DNA of 64,000 nucleotides from an uncultured Lachnospiraceae bacterium (GTDB taxonomy: Bacteria > Bacillota > Clostridia > Lachnospirales > Lachnospiraceae): the NCBI GenBank assembly GCA_900539715.1, contig UQDA01000007.1, forward strand, positions 62,001-126,000, given 5' to 3'. Made by a program: the position numbers and the translations under genes. Positions 55,756 to 64,000 of this stretch are shown here, piece by piece (position 1 is the stretch's first letter; each line of letters starts with the position of its first letter). The notes below the pieces were generated by a model. The model was not told where the DNA came from. It worked only from the letters and a program-made list of their open reading frames with translations, and made no database searches.

Positions 55756-56319
55756 TCATATTTCCATTTCCCACGAATAATACAGCTTGGGGTAGTCGTT
55801 TAAATGGTGTTCCAGCTCGAAATCATATCGAACCGTGCCACTTGCGGTGTAGGGAAGGGGAGAGGCACTCTGATCTTCTTTGCGTACAAAGAGCGGGCTT
55901 ACTTTGATCCCTTCCTTTGCCATCGCTTCTGCAAAAAGCTGATAATAGGCATTTCCTTCTTTTGTAAGAGAAAAGCGGACTTCATAGCGGTAGCCGAAGA
56001 GAAGGCGTTTGCTCTGGGCAAGGATTTCTTTTTCGAGAATAGTGTCACAGGACAGAAAAGGATAAAAGGATGCCAGCGACTGGGTGCCGTGGCGGTAATC
56101 GCCTTCGTGCCAGAGGCGGCTCCCCTCAAGGATATGTTTTTCGCCCTGTGTGCGGTATCGGCCTGTTTTTGCCGCCTGACGGATTTCTTCCTTTAAAAAG
56201 CCAAGCTCCTCGCGGATGAATTCCTGCAGGCGGTCGGCGTGGGGGAGCTGAGCGCTTTGAGCAGGTGATTCAGGGTTTTCATTTTGAATTTCACTTTTGA
56301 TCTCATCGATAAAAGACAT
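55756..56319 (-). CDS. Hypothetical protein at the end of the pyr operon
   Basis: 187 residues with no signal peptide or membrane segment, mixed alpha/beta with a charged, Gln-rich start. I do not recognise the family. GAGGCTGAC lies upstream and the gene is 21 bp after pyrI, so it is probably cotranscribed with pyrBI. Relatives, if any, should be looked for near pyrI genes. Confidence 0.6.
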   Translation of the reverse strand: MSFIDEIKSEIQNENPESPAQSAQLPHADRLQEFIREELGFLKEEIRQAAKTGRYRTQGEKHILEGSRLWHEGDYRHGTQSLASFYPFLSCDTILEKEILAQSKRLLFGYRYEVRFSLTKEGNAYYQLFAEAMAKEGIKVSPLFVRKEDQSASPLPYTASGTVRYDFELEHHLNDYPKLYYSWEMEI

Positions 56320-56340
56320 CAGCGTCAGCCTCCTTTCCGA

Positions 56341-56775
56341 TCAAAGATTGCGTTTGTCAAACTTCTCTTCGCAGTATTTACAACGGTAAACTTCCTTTTC
56401 GGGATCGGCAAGAACGAAGATGTGAGGAAGCTCCTGCTCGATGGAAGTGATGCAGCGGGGGTTTTTGCAGAGGATGACATTTTTTATCTCGCTGGGAAGA
56501 TGGAGTTCTTTCTTCTCTATGATATTGCCGTCCTCGATGACGTTGACGGTGATGTTGTGGTCGATAAAGCCGAGTACGTCCAGATCCATTTTTTCAACAT
56601 CGCCCTCTACTTTTAAAATATCCTTTTTCCCCATTTTATTGCTGCGGGCATTTTTGATGATAGCCACGGTGCAGTCAAGCTTATCGAGTTGCAGGTGGTC
56701 GTAAATGGACATCGCCATGCCTGCCTGGATATGGTCGAGCACGAAGCCGTTTTCAATTTTTCCTACGTTTAACAT
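56341..56775 (-). CDS. pyrI: Aspartate carbamoyltransferase regulatory chain
   Basis: 144 residues. The allosteric domain is followed by the zinc domain, with C103, C108, C132 and C135 (CKNPRC and CKYC). Binds CTP/ATP and holds the PyrB trimers in the dodecamer. AAAGGAGG precedes the start, 13 bp after pyrB. A PyrI-containing ATCase is the enterobacterial and archaeal type and occurs in some Clostridia, unlike the PyrB-only enzyme of Bacillus. Confidence 0.93.
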   Translation of the reverse strand: MLNVGKIENGFVLDHIQAGMAMSIYDHLQLDKLDCTVAIIKNARSNKMGKKDILKVEGDVEKMDLDVLGFIDHNITVNVIEDGNIIEKKELHLPSEIKNVILCKNPRCITSIEQELPHIFVLADPEKEVYRCKYCEEKFDKRNL

Positions 56776-56788
56776 GGGAATCCTCCTT

Positions 56789-57706
56789 TTAATCTACATG
56801 AATATCCAAAAGCGTCAGGATAAGAGCCATCCTTACATATACAGCATACTGCGCCTGCTTGAAATAAACGGCTCTGGGATCGTCATCCACATCCACGGAG
56901 ATTTCATTGACTCTGGGAAGGGGATGGAGTACGAGCATGTCTGCGGGGGCAAGCTCCATTTTCTTTTTCGTGAGGATGTAAAAATCCTTCAGGCGGACAT
57001 AATCCTCTTCGTTGAAGAAGCGTTCCTTCTGTACGCGGGTCATGTAGAGCACGTCGAGCTCGGGAAGAGTATCCTCGAGTCGGATGACTTCTTCATAAGG
57101 AATATTTTTTTCACGCAGCATCTCTGTGATATAATCGGGTACGCGCAGTTCATCGGGAGAGATGAAGATGAAGCGCAGGCCGGTATAGCGGGAGAGGGCG
57201 TTTACAAGGGAGTGTACGGTACGGCCGAATTTCAAGTCACCGCAAAGACCGATGGTAAGGTCATTTAAGCGTCCCTTTAAGGAACGTATCGTGAGCAGAT
57301 CGGCATATGTCTGGGTGGGATGCTGATGACCGCCGTCGCCTGCATTGATGACCGGAATGCCGGACTTTGACGCGGCAACGATGGGAGCGCCCTCCTTGGG
57401 GTGTCTCATGGCACAGATATCAGCATAGCAGGAGATGACGCGTATGGTATCGGAAACGCTCTCACCTTTGGATGCGGAGGAGTTGGAGGCATCGGCAAAG
57501 CCTAAAACGTTGCCGCCCAGATTCATCATCGCGGCTTCAAAGCTCAGGCGCGTGCGCGTGCTGGGCTCATAAAAGCAGGTGGCGAGCTTTTTGCCGTCGC
57601 AGGCGTGCGCGTATTTTGCAGGGTAGCGTTCAATGTCGTTTGCCAGATCAAAGAGCTGGTCCAGTTCTTCCACGGTAAAATCCAGTGGATTCATCAGGTG
57701 TCTCAT
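56789..57706 (-). CDS. pyrB: Aspartate carbamoyltransferase catalytic chain
   Basis: 305-residue enzyme making carbamoyl-aspartate, step two of pyrimidine synthesis. Carbamoyl-phosphate site STRTR (49-53), SASKGES loop (77-83), HPTQ (129-132) and HPLPRVNEI (about 265). The start at 57706 has AAAGGAGG upstream; the longer open frame reaches into the leader and attenuator and is not used. Followed by pyrI. Confidence 0.94.
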   Translation of the reverse strand: MRHLMNPLDFTVEELDQLFDLANDIERYPAKYAHACDGKKLATCFYEPSTRTRLSFEAAMMNLGGNVLGFADASNSSASKGESVSDTIRVISCYADICAMRHPKEGAPIVAASKSGIPVINAGDGGHQHPTQTYADLLTIRSLKGRLNDLTIGLCGDLKFGRTVHSLVNALSRYTGLRFIFISPDELRVPDYITEMLREKNIPYEEVIRLEDTLPELDVLYMTRVQKERFFNEEDYVRLKDFYILTKKKMELAPADMLVLHPLPRVNEISVDVDDDPRAVYFKQAQYAVYVRMALILTLLDIHVD

Positions 57707-57757
57707 GAATGAAAATCCTCCTTTGCGTGTTTTCACAGTCATTTTTAGCCAAACAAA

Positions 57758-57783
57758 ATCGAAGAGAAATATTTCCCTTCGAT
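57758..57783 (-). terminator. Attenuator terminator in the pyrBI leader
   Basis: On the minus strand ATCGAAGGGAAAT and ATTTCTCTTCGAT form a near-perfect 13-bp inverted repeat (one mismatch), followed directly by TTTTGTTT. It lies about 50 bases before the pyrB start and its base overlaps the leader peptide stop codon (57783-57785). A ribosome reaching the stop would prevent folding. Confidence 0.82.
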
Positions 57784-57956
57784 CAAACAGTAAAGCGCCG
57801 GCGTACATCGGAAGACGGACGGCGGCAGTCCATATGGAAAAATGTCTGCGGTCTTGAAAAAGTGGTCTGATGATTCATATCGATATCATAAAAAGGAAAG
57901 GCTGCGGAATTACGGATATCGTTTATTAGGTTAAAAATATGAACATAAGCTGCCAT
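57783..57956 (-). CDS. Putative pyrBI leader peptide
   Basis: 57-residue frame with ACAGGAGGAAGG upstream of ATG 57956. It encodes several U-rich codon tracts (for example AAFPFYDI, TTFSR, QTFFHM) and ends at a TGA inside the attenuator hairpin. The layout matches the E. coli PyrL mechanism, where low UTP stalls RNA polymerase in U-rich leader sequence and lets the ribosome catch up. Sequence is not obviously homologous to PyrL. Confidence 0.72.
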   Translation of the reverse strand: MAAYVHIFNLINDIRNSAAFPFYDIDMNHQTTFSRPQTFFHMDCRRPSSDVRRRFTV

Positions 57957-57996
57957 ACGCCCTTCCTCCTGTAAGTATTCCGCATATGCTTGCCAT

Positions 57997-58025
57997 AGTA
58001 TAGCATAGGGCAAAAATGAATGCAA
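57997..58025 (-). promoter_or_regulatory. Promoter of the pyr leader
   Basis: On the minus strand TTGCAT (58020-58025), 17-bp spacer, TATACT (57997-58002). The start would be near 57990, about 34 bases before the leader ATG. Confidence 0.7.
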
Positions 58026-58032
58026 GGAAGAA

Positions 58033-58061
58033 TTGAAAAAAGTGTCGGGATGATTTATAAT
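58033..58061 (+). promoter_or_regulatory. Divergent promoter for the PH-domain gene
   Basis: TTGAAA (58033-58038), 17-bp spacer, TATAAT (58056-58061). It is back-to-back with the pyr promoter, with the two -35 boxes 7 bp apart, and lies 89 bp before the ATG at 58150. Confidence 0.65.
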
Positions 58062-58149
58062 AGGGACACAGTTTGACAAAGTGCCGTCTTGAAGTGAGCG
58101 GCCCGGGCTGTGAGTACAAAGCGCTGCGTTGACAGTGGGAGGAGGATGT

Positions 58150-58524
58150 ATGGGATTTCAGGAAAGGAAACGGTGGGTCTTTCTGGGACTGCCCCTCACG
58201 TTTACGGTTTATACGGTCAAAGAGGATCTTATCACGGTAAACGAAGGTTTTTTAAACAGAAAAGAAAATGACTGCTATATGTATAAGGTACAGGATGTAG
58301 AGCTTCAGTGCTCTGTGTGGGAGAGAATGTTCGGAATCGGTACGGTAAAGTGTTTTACAGGCGATACCTCAAATCCGGAGCTGTATCTTCATCATATAAG
58401 GAATTCCAAAGCGGTCAAGGATTTTATACTGGAGGCTTCGGAAAAGGCGCGGATAAAGCGCAGGACGTTAAATATGCTTGATATCGGAACGGGGGATATG
58501 ACAGATGCTTCGCCGGAAGACTAA
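58150..58524 (+). CDS. Bacterial PH-domain protein
   Basis: 124 residues. FTVYTVKEDLITVNEGFLNR and MYKVQDVELQCSVWERMFGIGTVK fit the bacterial PH-like (bPH_2) domain; the C-terminus is basic and helical. No membrane helix is clear. An in-frame TTG upstream is ignored because GGAGGAGG lies just before ATG 58150. Cellular role unknown. Confidence 0.7.
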   Translation: MGFQERKRWVFLGLPLTFTVYTVKEDLITVNEGFLNRKENDCYMYKVQDVELQCSVWERMFGIGTVKCFTGDTSNPELYLHHIRNSKAVKDFILEASEKARIKRRTLNMLDIGTGDMTDASPED

Positions 58525-59893
58525 AGAGCGCGCGATGGAGCTGGATATGACGAAAGGAAATCCGGTCTCTCTTATCGTGAAATTTATTATCCCCATTATT
58601 CTGGGCAATATTTTTCAGCAGTTTTATAATGTAGTCGATACTGTGATAGTAGGTCAGGTCGTGGGCGTAAAGGCGCTGGCGGCTGTCGGAGCAACGGGTA
58701 CCATTTCATTTCTCATTCTGGGCTTTATGCAGGGGCTGACAACGGGATTTACGGTGTTGACTTCTCAGCGTTTCGGAGCGGGCGATACGGAAGGACTTAA
58801 AAAAAGCGTCGGCAGCGGTTATGTCCTGTCAATCATTATAACGGTGCTGATGACGGCGCTGAGTGTAGCAGGAATGAACTGGCTCCTGCATCTGATGCAG
58901 ACGCCGGAGGATATTTATGGAATGTCCTATACTTATATCATTATTATTTGCTGGGGGATGGGATTCAATATTCTTTATAATCTGCTCTCCAGTATGCTGC
59001 GCGCGGTAGGAAACAGTAAAGTGCCGCTGTATTTTCTGATTTTGGCGGCACTCTTAAATGTAGTGCTGGATCTGCTTTTTGTCATTGTGTTCCGTATGGG
59101 TGTGGCGGGAGCCGCCCTGGCGACGATCGTGGCGCAGGGAGTGAGCGGGCTGCTGTGTCTGATTTATATTTTGAAAAAAGTACCTCTTTTATGCGTTGAA
59201 AGACGTCACCTGCAGCTGGAAAAATGGTGTGTGAAAAATCAGCTTTCCATAGGAATACCGATGGCATTGCAGTTTTCCATTACAGCCATCGGGACGATCA
59301 TGGTGCAGACGGCATTAAATATGCTGGGTTCTGTCATCGTGGCGTCTTATACAGTGGCATGCAAGGTGGAGCAGTTTGTGACGCAGGTACACGCGGCAAT
59401 GGGCATGACGATGGCGACATACAGCGCTCAGAACCGGGGAATCGGAGATATTGAGCGTATCAGGAAAGGGACAAAAGCTGCATTCTGGATGTCAACAGCT
59501 TATTCTGTCATTATTTATGCGGTGCTTATGCCGGCTCTTCCGTGGGTGGTACGGCTCTTTTTGGCAGGCGACATCACGGAGGTTCTTCCTTATGTGCGGA
59601 CGTATATTTTAATTTGCGGCGTATTCTTTACAACATTGGGGATGATATTTATTTACCGCAATGTTATGCAGGGCTGCGGTTTTGGTTTCCTTCCGATGAT
59701 GGGAGGCGTTGTAGAGCTTGTAAGCCGCGCGGTTGCAGCGCTTGTTGCGGCGAAGATGCTGAGTTATACCGGAGTGTGCTTTGCGAATGCGAGCGCATGG
59801 TGTCTTGCCGGCATTTTTTTATGGATCGCCTATCGGGTTGTATTAAAACAGATGGAAAAGGAGAGTGGAAGATATGGAGAAGAAAAATCTTGA
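58505..59893 (+). CDS. MATE-family efflux transporter
   Basis: 462 residues with twelve hydrophobic segments. NPVSLIVKFIIPIILGNIFQ and YNVVDTVIVGQ at the N-terminus and AGAALATIVAQGVSG in the middle are typical NorM/DinF-type. Exports drugs or cations using H+ or Na+. The start is either 58505 (GGGGG upstream, overlap 20 bp with the PH gene) or ATG 58535 (weak site); homology begins at MELDMTKGNP near the second. Confidence 0.88.
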   Translation: MLRRKTKERAMELDMTKGNPVSLIVKFIIPIILGNIFQQFYNVVDTVIVGQVVGVKALAAVGATGTISFLILGFMQGLTTGFTVLTSQRFGAGDTEGLKKSVGSGYVLSIIITVLMTALSVAGMNWLLHLMQTPEDIYGMSYTYIIIICWGMGFNILYNLLSSMLRAVGNSKVPLYFLILAALLNVVLDLLFVIVFRMGVAGAALATIVAQGVSGLLCLIYILKKVPLLCVERRHLQLEKWCVKNQLSIGIPMALQFSITAIGTIMVQTALNMLGSVIVASYTVACKVEQFVTQVHAAMGMTMATYSAQNRGIGDIERIRKGTKAAFWMSTAYSVIIYAVLMPALPWVVRLFLAGDITEVLPYVRTYILICGVFFTTLGMIFIYRNVMQGCGFGFLPMMGGVVELVSRAVAALVAAKMLSYTGVCFANASAWCLAGIFLWIAYRVVLKQMEKESGRYGEEKS

Positions 59894-60899
59894 TTGGGAA
59901 AATCTCGGCTTTGGATATATGACTACAGACTATCGTTATGTAGCGGATTATAAAGACGGGGAATGGAAAAAAGGGACGCTGACCGCCGATCCGACGGTTC
60001 AGATAAATGAATGTGCGGGGATTTTACAGTATTGTCAGGAAGTATTTGAAGGACTTAAGGCATATACGACAGAGGATGGGCATATTGTGACGTTTCGCCC
60101 GGACTTAAATGCGCGCAGGATGGAGGACAGCGCAAAACGGCTGGAGATGCCGCCGTTTCCGGAAGAACGCTTTTTAGAGGCGCTGGATGAGGTGGTAAAG
60201 GCAAATGCCGCATGGGTTCCGCCTTACGGGAGCGGGGCAACGCTTTATGTGCGTCCGTATATGTTCGCAAGTTCCCCGGTCATTGGTGTAAAACCTGCTG
60301 AGGAATATCAGTTTCGTATTCTGGTAACACCGGTAGGACCTTATTTCAAGGGCGGCATCCGTCCGCTCACGATCTGCGTCAGCGATTTTGACCGCGCTGC
60401 ACCGCGGGGGACGGGCCACATCAAGGCGGGCTTGAATTATGCGATGAGCCTTCATGCTTATGTGACGGCCCATACGGCCGGATATGATGAGAATATGTTT
60501 TTAGATCCGGCGACACGGAGTTATGTGGAGGAGACCGGCGGAGCGAATTTCCTGTTTGTGACAAAGGACGGGAAAATCGTTATCCCTAAATCCGACAGCA
60601 TCCTTCCGTCGATTACCCGCCGTTCAATAGCGGAAGTTGCAAAAAATATGCTTGGAATGAGCGTTGAGGAACGTCCGGTGAAGCTTTCTGAGCTGGAGGA
60701 TTTTGCAGAGTGCGGCGTCTGCGGCACAGCAGCAGTGATCTGTCCGGTCGGAAAGGTCGTAGACCACGGCAGGGAGATCTGCTTTGCAGACAGCAAAGAT
60801 ACGATAGGGCCTGTGACCAGAAAGCTTTACGATACCCTGACGGGCATCCAGATGGGACGCATCGAGGCTCCCGAAGGCTGGATACGGCGGATATTATAA
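59874..60899 (+). CDS. ilvE: Branched-chain amino acid aminotransferase
   Basis: 341-residue fold-type IV PLP enzyme making Val, Leu and Ile from their keto acids. The PLP Lys is in GHIKAGLNYAMSLHAY (about 182-197); EETGGANFLFV and GVCGTAAVICPVG are also characteristic. The start at 59874 has AAGGAG upstream; an earlier GTG is too close to that site. It overlaps the MATE gene by 20 bp. Confidence 0.93.
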   Translation: MEKKNLDWENLGFGYMTTDYRYVADYKDGEWKKGTLTADPTVQINECAGILQYCQEVFEGLKAYTTEDGHIVTFRPDLNARRMEDSAKRLEMPPFPEERFLEALDEVVKANAAWVPPYGSGATLYVRPYMFASSPVIGVKPAEEYQFRILVTPVGPYFKGGIRPLTICVSDFDRAAPRGTGHIKAGLNYAMSLHAYVTAHTAGYDENMFLDPATRSYVEETGGANFLFVTKDGKIVIPKSDSILPSITRRSIAEVAKNMLGMSVEERPVKLSELEDFAECGVCGTAAVICPVGKVVDHGREICFADSKDTIGPVTRKLYDTLTGIQMGRIEAPEGWIRRIL

Positions 60900-61064
60900 A
60901 GAAGAGGTAGTGCGGATTGGCGGCAGTAAGTGATGGATGCAGTTTGCCGGCAATGGTTTTTATAGGCGTATCTCATGTTTTTAGGTCTTGCATTCTGGGG
61001 CAAAATAGGAGAAGATTAGAGCAGAGAAAACCGGAAATACCGGATGACGAAAAGGGAGAAGCAT

Positions 61065-63785
61065 ATGAAGAAAAAGACAGTACACATCATTTCTCATTCA
61101 CATTGGGACAGAGAATGGTATTTGCCTCTTGAGCGGCATAAAATGAAGCTTCTGGATCTGATCGATGCAAACATGGAGCTGTTTGCGAATGATCCGGAAT
61201 TCAAGAGCTTTCATCTGGACGGACAGACGATCGTTCTGGACGACTATCTGGAGGTGCGTCCCGAGAAGAGAGAAGAGCTAGAGAAGTATATCCGGGAGGG
61301 ACGTTTCCGTGTAGGACCGTTTTATATCCTGCAGGATGAGTTTCTGACGAGCGGAGAGGCGAATGTCCGCAATATCCAGACAGGTATGCGTGATGCGAAA
61401 AAGTACGGCAACCTGACAAAGGTGGGATATTTCCCGGATGCATTCGGTAATGCGGGACAGATGCCGCAGCTGTTAAAGCAGGCGGGGATGAAAGCGGTCG
61501 CATTCGGACGCGGTGTAAAGCCTGTGGGCTTTAACAATGAGTTAAAAGAGGGCGGCGAATATGAATCTGCTTATTCTGAGATGCAGTGGGAGTCCCCGGA
61601 CGGCTCGAAGCTTCTGGGCATCCTGTTTGCCAACTGGTACTGCAACGGTATGGAGATACCGGTAGAAGAAGAGGCTGCGAAGGAATACTGGGACAGCCGT
61701 CTGGAAAGCGCAGGAATGTTTGCTTCCACAGACGAACTGTTGTTTATGAACGGCTGTGACCACCAGCCTGTTCAGAAGGATCTTTCTGCTGCACTCGAGA
61801 CGGCAAGAAAACTTTATCCGGATATTGAATTCGTACATTCCAATTTCGAGGACTATGTAAACTGTGTAGAAGAGGCAGTCGGAGACAAGCTTTCCACAGT
61901 AAAAGGCGAGCTGACCAGTCAGGAGACAGACGGTTGGTACACGCTTGTGAACACCTGCTCTTCTCATGTTGTATTAAAGCGTCAGAACCGGGAGAACGAA
62001 GTGGCGCTTGAGCGCGTTGCCGAGCCTCTGGCGGCATTCGCTGCAGAATGCGGAAAAGAATATCCCCATGACCGTCTGAATTATGCATGGAAGATTTTGA
62101 TGCAGAACCATCCTCATGACAGTATCTGCGGCTGCAGCGTCGATCAGGTCAATAAAGAGATCGAAGTGCGCTTTGACAGAAGCACTGAAGTGGCACATAC
62201 GATTTCGGAAGAGGCCTCTGCATATCTGGCAGAGCGTATCGACACATCTGCTTTTGAAAAATATGGCGAAAACGCTGTTCCTTTTGTGGTGTTTAATACA
62301 ACAGGCGACGTTCGTACAGGCACTGTCACCTCTATACTGGATGCGAAGCGGGACTATAATAAATGGCTTTGGGACGGACACCGCGACATGAACGCATGGG
62401 AAATGCCGGAATATTGCGTAGTGGATGCACAGGGCAATGTCCTGGAGGCTTCCGTAAAGGATGCTGGCGTAAAGTTTGGCTATGACCTTCCGGATGATAA
62501 ATTCCGTCAGCCTTATATGGCGAGACAGGTGGAGGTATCCTTCTTTGCTGAGAACGTGCCTGCTCTGGGCTATGCAGCATATGCACTCGTTCCTGCAGAT
62601 GCGGTATCCGGAAAGGATGCAGGATGCGGTATCGCAAAGGATGAGACACATCTGGAAAACAAATATCTGTCCGTTTCTGTCAATGAAGACGGTACAGTCA
62701 ATGTTCTGGACAAACAGACCGGAAAAGATTATAAGGATCTTGCATATTTTGAGGATACGCTTGATGCGGGCAATGAATACATTTATTTCTGTCCCAAGAC
62801 GAGTCCTGCAATATTGACAAAGGGAAGCAAGGCTTCCGTGAAACTGCTTGAAAATAACAGCTTTGAGGCTGCGGTGGAGATTACCCATGTCCTGAACATT
62901 CCGGTTTCCGCAGATGAAAAGTTAAAACAGGAGCAGGAGAGTCTTGTTGGATTTTATAACCGTACCTGCGGACGCAGCAGTGAAACCGTAGATATCGTAC
63001 TCAGAACAATCGTGACGCTGGAGAAAGACAGCCGCACGCTTAAATTCAGGACAGAGTTTGACAATAAGGCGAAGGACCACAGACTCCGTGTAGTAATACC
63101 GACAGGGATTTCCTGTACACATCACTATGCCGACAGCGTGTTTGAAGTTGTGAAACGCCCCAACGAGCATAGCAAGCTTTGGGTAAATCCGAGCAAGTGT
63201 GAGCATCAGCAGTGCTTTACCGGCGTAAACGATGAAAAGGGAGGCGTGCTCGTATCCAATATCGGCCTGTATGAATACGAAATCCTGCCGGAAGCAGACA
63301 ACGCGATAGCAGTGACTGTTCTGCGCAGCACGGGCGAGATGGGAGACTGGGGCGTATTCCCGACAGAGCTGTCCCAGCAGCTTCGCCATATCACCGCAGA
63401 ATATGCGCTGACCTTCTTTGAAGGAGATCTGGTGGATTCCAACAGCTTCCGTGAGGCTTATCAGTATCAGGTTCCGGCAACAGTGGTGCAGACGAAGGTG
63501 CATGCAGGCGTTCTGCCGGCTGAGAAGACATGGCTGACATGGGAAGGCGAGCGGATGATGTTCTCCAACTTTAAGGAGAAGGGCGAAGGAACTGACCGGA
63601 TGGCACGTTTTGTAAACTGCTCCGGTAAAGAGACCGTTCTCCGCATCAAAAAGGATGATTCCTTTAAGATGTTGTATTTCTCCAATATTCTGGAGGAAGA
63701 GGTGCGTGAGGTAGGTATCAGTGCAGACGGCTGGTATGAGATTCCTGTAAGAGGATTTGAAGTTGTGACGATTGGCATGAGATAA
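61065..63785 (+). CDS. Alpha-mannosidase, family GH38
   Basis: 906-residue cytoplasmic exo-mannosidase. The N-terminal ISHSHWDREWY holds the zinc residues H13 and D15 (about), and YFPDAFGNAGQMPQLL the nucleophile D125. GH38 central and C-terminal beta domains follow to the end. No signal peptide. AAAGGGAGAA precedes ATG 61065. It fits a mannose-containing glycan diet together with the GH2 gene at the other end of the window, but they are not in one operon. Confidence 0.9.
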   Translation: MKKKTVHIISHSHWDREWYLPLERHKMKLLDLIDANMELFANDPEFKSFHLDGQTIVLDDYLEVRPEKREELEKYIREGRFRVGPFYILQDEFLTSGEANVRNIQTGMRDAKKYGNLTKVGYFPDAFGNAGQMPQLLKQAGMKAVAFGRGVKPVGFNNELKEGGEYESAYSEMQWESPDGSKLLGILFANWYCNGMEIPVEEEAAKEYWDSRLESAGMFASTDELLFMNGCDHQPVQKDLSAALETARKLYPDIEFVHSNFEDYVNCVEEAVGDKLSTVKGELTSQETDGWYTLVNTCSSHVVLKRQNRENEVALERVAEPLAAFAAECGKEYPHDRLNYAWKILMQNHPHDSICGCSVDQVNKEIEVRFDRSTEVAHTISEEASAYLAERIDTSAFEKYGENAVPFVVFNTTGDVRTGTVTSILDAKRDYNKWLWDGHRDMNAWEMPEYCVVDAQGNVLEASVKDAGVKFGYDLPDDKFRQPYMARQVEVSFFAENVPALGYAAYALVPADAVSGKDAGCGIAKDETHLENKYLSVSVNEDGTVNVLDKQTGKDYKDLAYFEDTLDAGNEYIYFCPKTSPAILTKGSKASVKLLENNSFEAAVEITHVLNIPVSADEKLKQEQESLVGFYNRTCGRSSETVDIVLRTIVTLEKDSRTLKFRTEFDNKAKDHRLRVVIPTGISCTHHYADSVFEVVKRPNEHSKLWVNPSKCEHQQCFTGVNDEKGGVLVSNIGLYEYEILPEADNAIAVTVLRSTGEMGDWGVFPTELSQQLRHITAEYALTFFEGDLVDSNSFREAYQYQVPATVVQTKVHAGVLPAEKTWLTWEGERMMFSNFKEKGEGTDRMARFVNCSGKETVLRIKKDDSFKMLYFSNILEEEVREVGISADGWYEIPVRGFEVVTIGMR

Positions 63786-63822
63786 AAATCTGAGCGCATC
63801 AGTATCATGTTATAGGTATTTT

Positions 63823-63861
63823 TCCGGCGGGGACGGCTGAGATGTTTTCCCCGCCGGATTT
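63823..63861 (+). terminator. Terminator after the GH38 gene
   Basis: TCCGGCGGGG (63823-63832) pairs with CCCCGCCGGA (63849-63858), 16-nt loop, followed by TTT. Strong GC stem. Confidence 0.8.
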
Positions 63862-63947
63862 CAGTATATCGGGCAGGAACATGTTTTGATGGGGAAAGTT
63901 GTGACCTGCCTGGAAGTAGGAAGGGTATAATCAGGAAGGGTATAATA

Positions 63948-64000
63948 ATGAAAATGATTTTTGCATCGGATTCCTTTAAAGGCAGTATTTCCGGCAGGGA
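63948..64000 (+). CDS. Glycerate kinase, first 17 codons
   Basis: ATG 63948 with GGAAGGG upstream; the visible peptide MKMIFASDSFKGSISGR matches the conserved N-terminus (APDSFKGS type) of glycerate 2-kinase. The rest lies outside the window. A direct repeat AGGAAGGGTATAAT occurs twice just upstream (about 63919-63947). Confidence 0.7.
   Translation, partial: MKMIFASDSFKGSISGR

Noticed and set aside
1..64000. tRNA, rRNA or prophage genes
   Set aside because: I saw no cloverleaf-like 70-90 nt stretch, rRNA motif or phage structural gene while reading; without a covariance search small RNAs cannot be excluded.

Overview
The window looks like a chromosomal segment from a low-to-mid GC, anaerobic gut Firmicute, most likely a Lachnospiraceae (Blautia / Ruminococcus / Mediterraneibacter type). 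This is inferred from strong AGGAGG-type ribosome sites, a [FeFe] hydrogenase, fused fucokinase/GDP-fucose pyrophosphorylase, GH2/GH13/GH38 glycosidases, and Gram-positive capsule genes of the CpsB-CpsC-CpsD type. No database search was possible.

Layout. (1) 1-7.8 kb: carbohydrate block with MalF/MalG-type permeases, a convergent GH2 beta-mannosidase, a secreted GH13 amylase-like enzyme and a solute-binding lipoprotein. (2) 7.9-13 kb: an [FeFe]-hydrogenase-like protein, glutamyl-tRNA synthetase and a UvrD-type helicase. (3) 13.1-36.5 kb: a capsule/exopolysaccharide locus. It opens with a Crp/Fnr-like and an XRE regulator, then CpsB phosphatase, CpsC chain-length protein and CpsD tyrosine kinase. 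Glycosyltransferases, acetyltransferases, a UDP-sugar dehydrogenase/epimerase pair (probably UDP-GalNAcA), Wzy polymerase and Wzx flippase follow. The serotype-specific part is visibly more AT-rich, holds decayed ugd and glycosyltransferase copies, and has two related 1.8-kb insertion sequences. No priming glycosyltransferase is visible here. (4) 36.5-42.7 kb: an insertion-sequence graveyard with an IS4-like fragment, a solo IS end, an IS66 element with a frameshifted transposase, and rearranged IS21 pieces. (5) 42.8-48.8 kb: fucose salvage (frameshifted fkp, fucU) and tandem Rpn/transposase_31-type nucleases with a decayed third copy. (6) 48.9-55.7 kb: two CobW-type GTPases (one with a very His/Cys-rich loop), a YlmH-like S4 protein, a CmpB-like membrane protein, a ZIP metal transporter and a PadR-DUF1700 operon. 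(7) 55.7-64 kb: pyrB-pyrI behind a leader peptide overlapping an intrinsic terminator, a PH-domain protein, a MATE transporter, ilvE, a GH38 alpha-mannosidase and the first codons of a glycerate kinase.

The main points of interest are: the pyrBI translational attenuator, which resembles the enterobacterial type; the Rpn tandem array, with near-identical 5' halves, sharply diverged 3' ends and ACG where the ribosome site predicts the start codon; an FNR-like box at the class II position upstream of a Crp/Fnr gene; clean 4-bp target duplications on both 1.8-kb IS copies; and the shuffled IS21/IS66 nest. I see no CRISPR array, tRNA, rRNA or convincing prophage. I did not identify a clearly new defence or biosynthetic system; the Rpn array and the pyr leader are the best candidates for follow-up.
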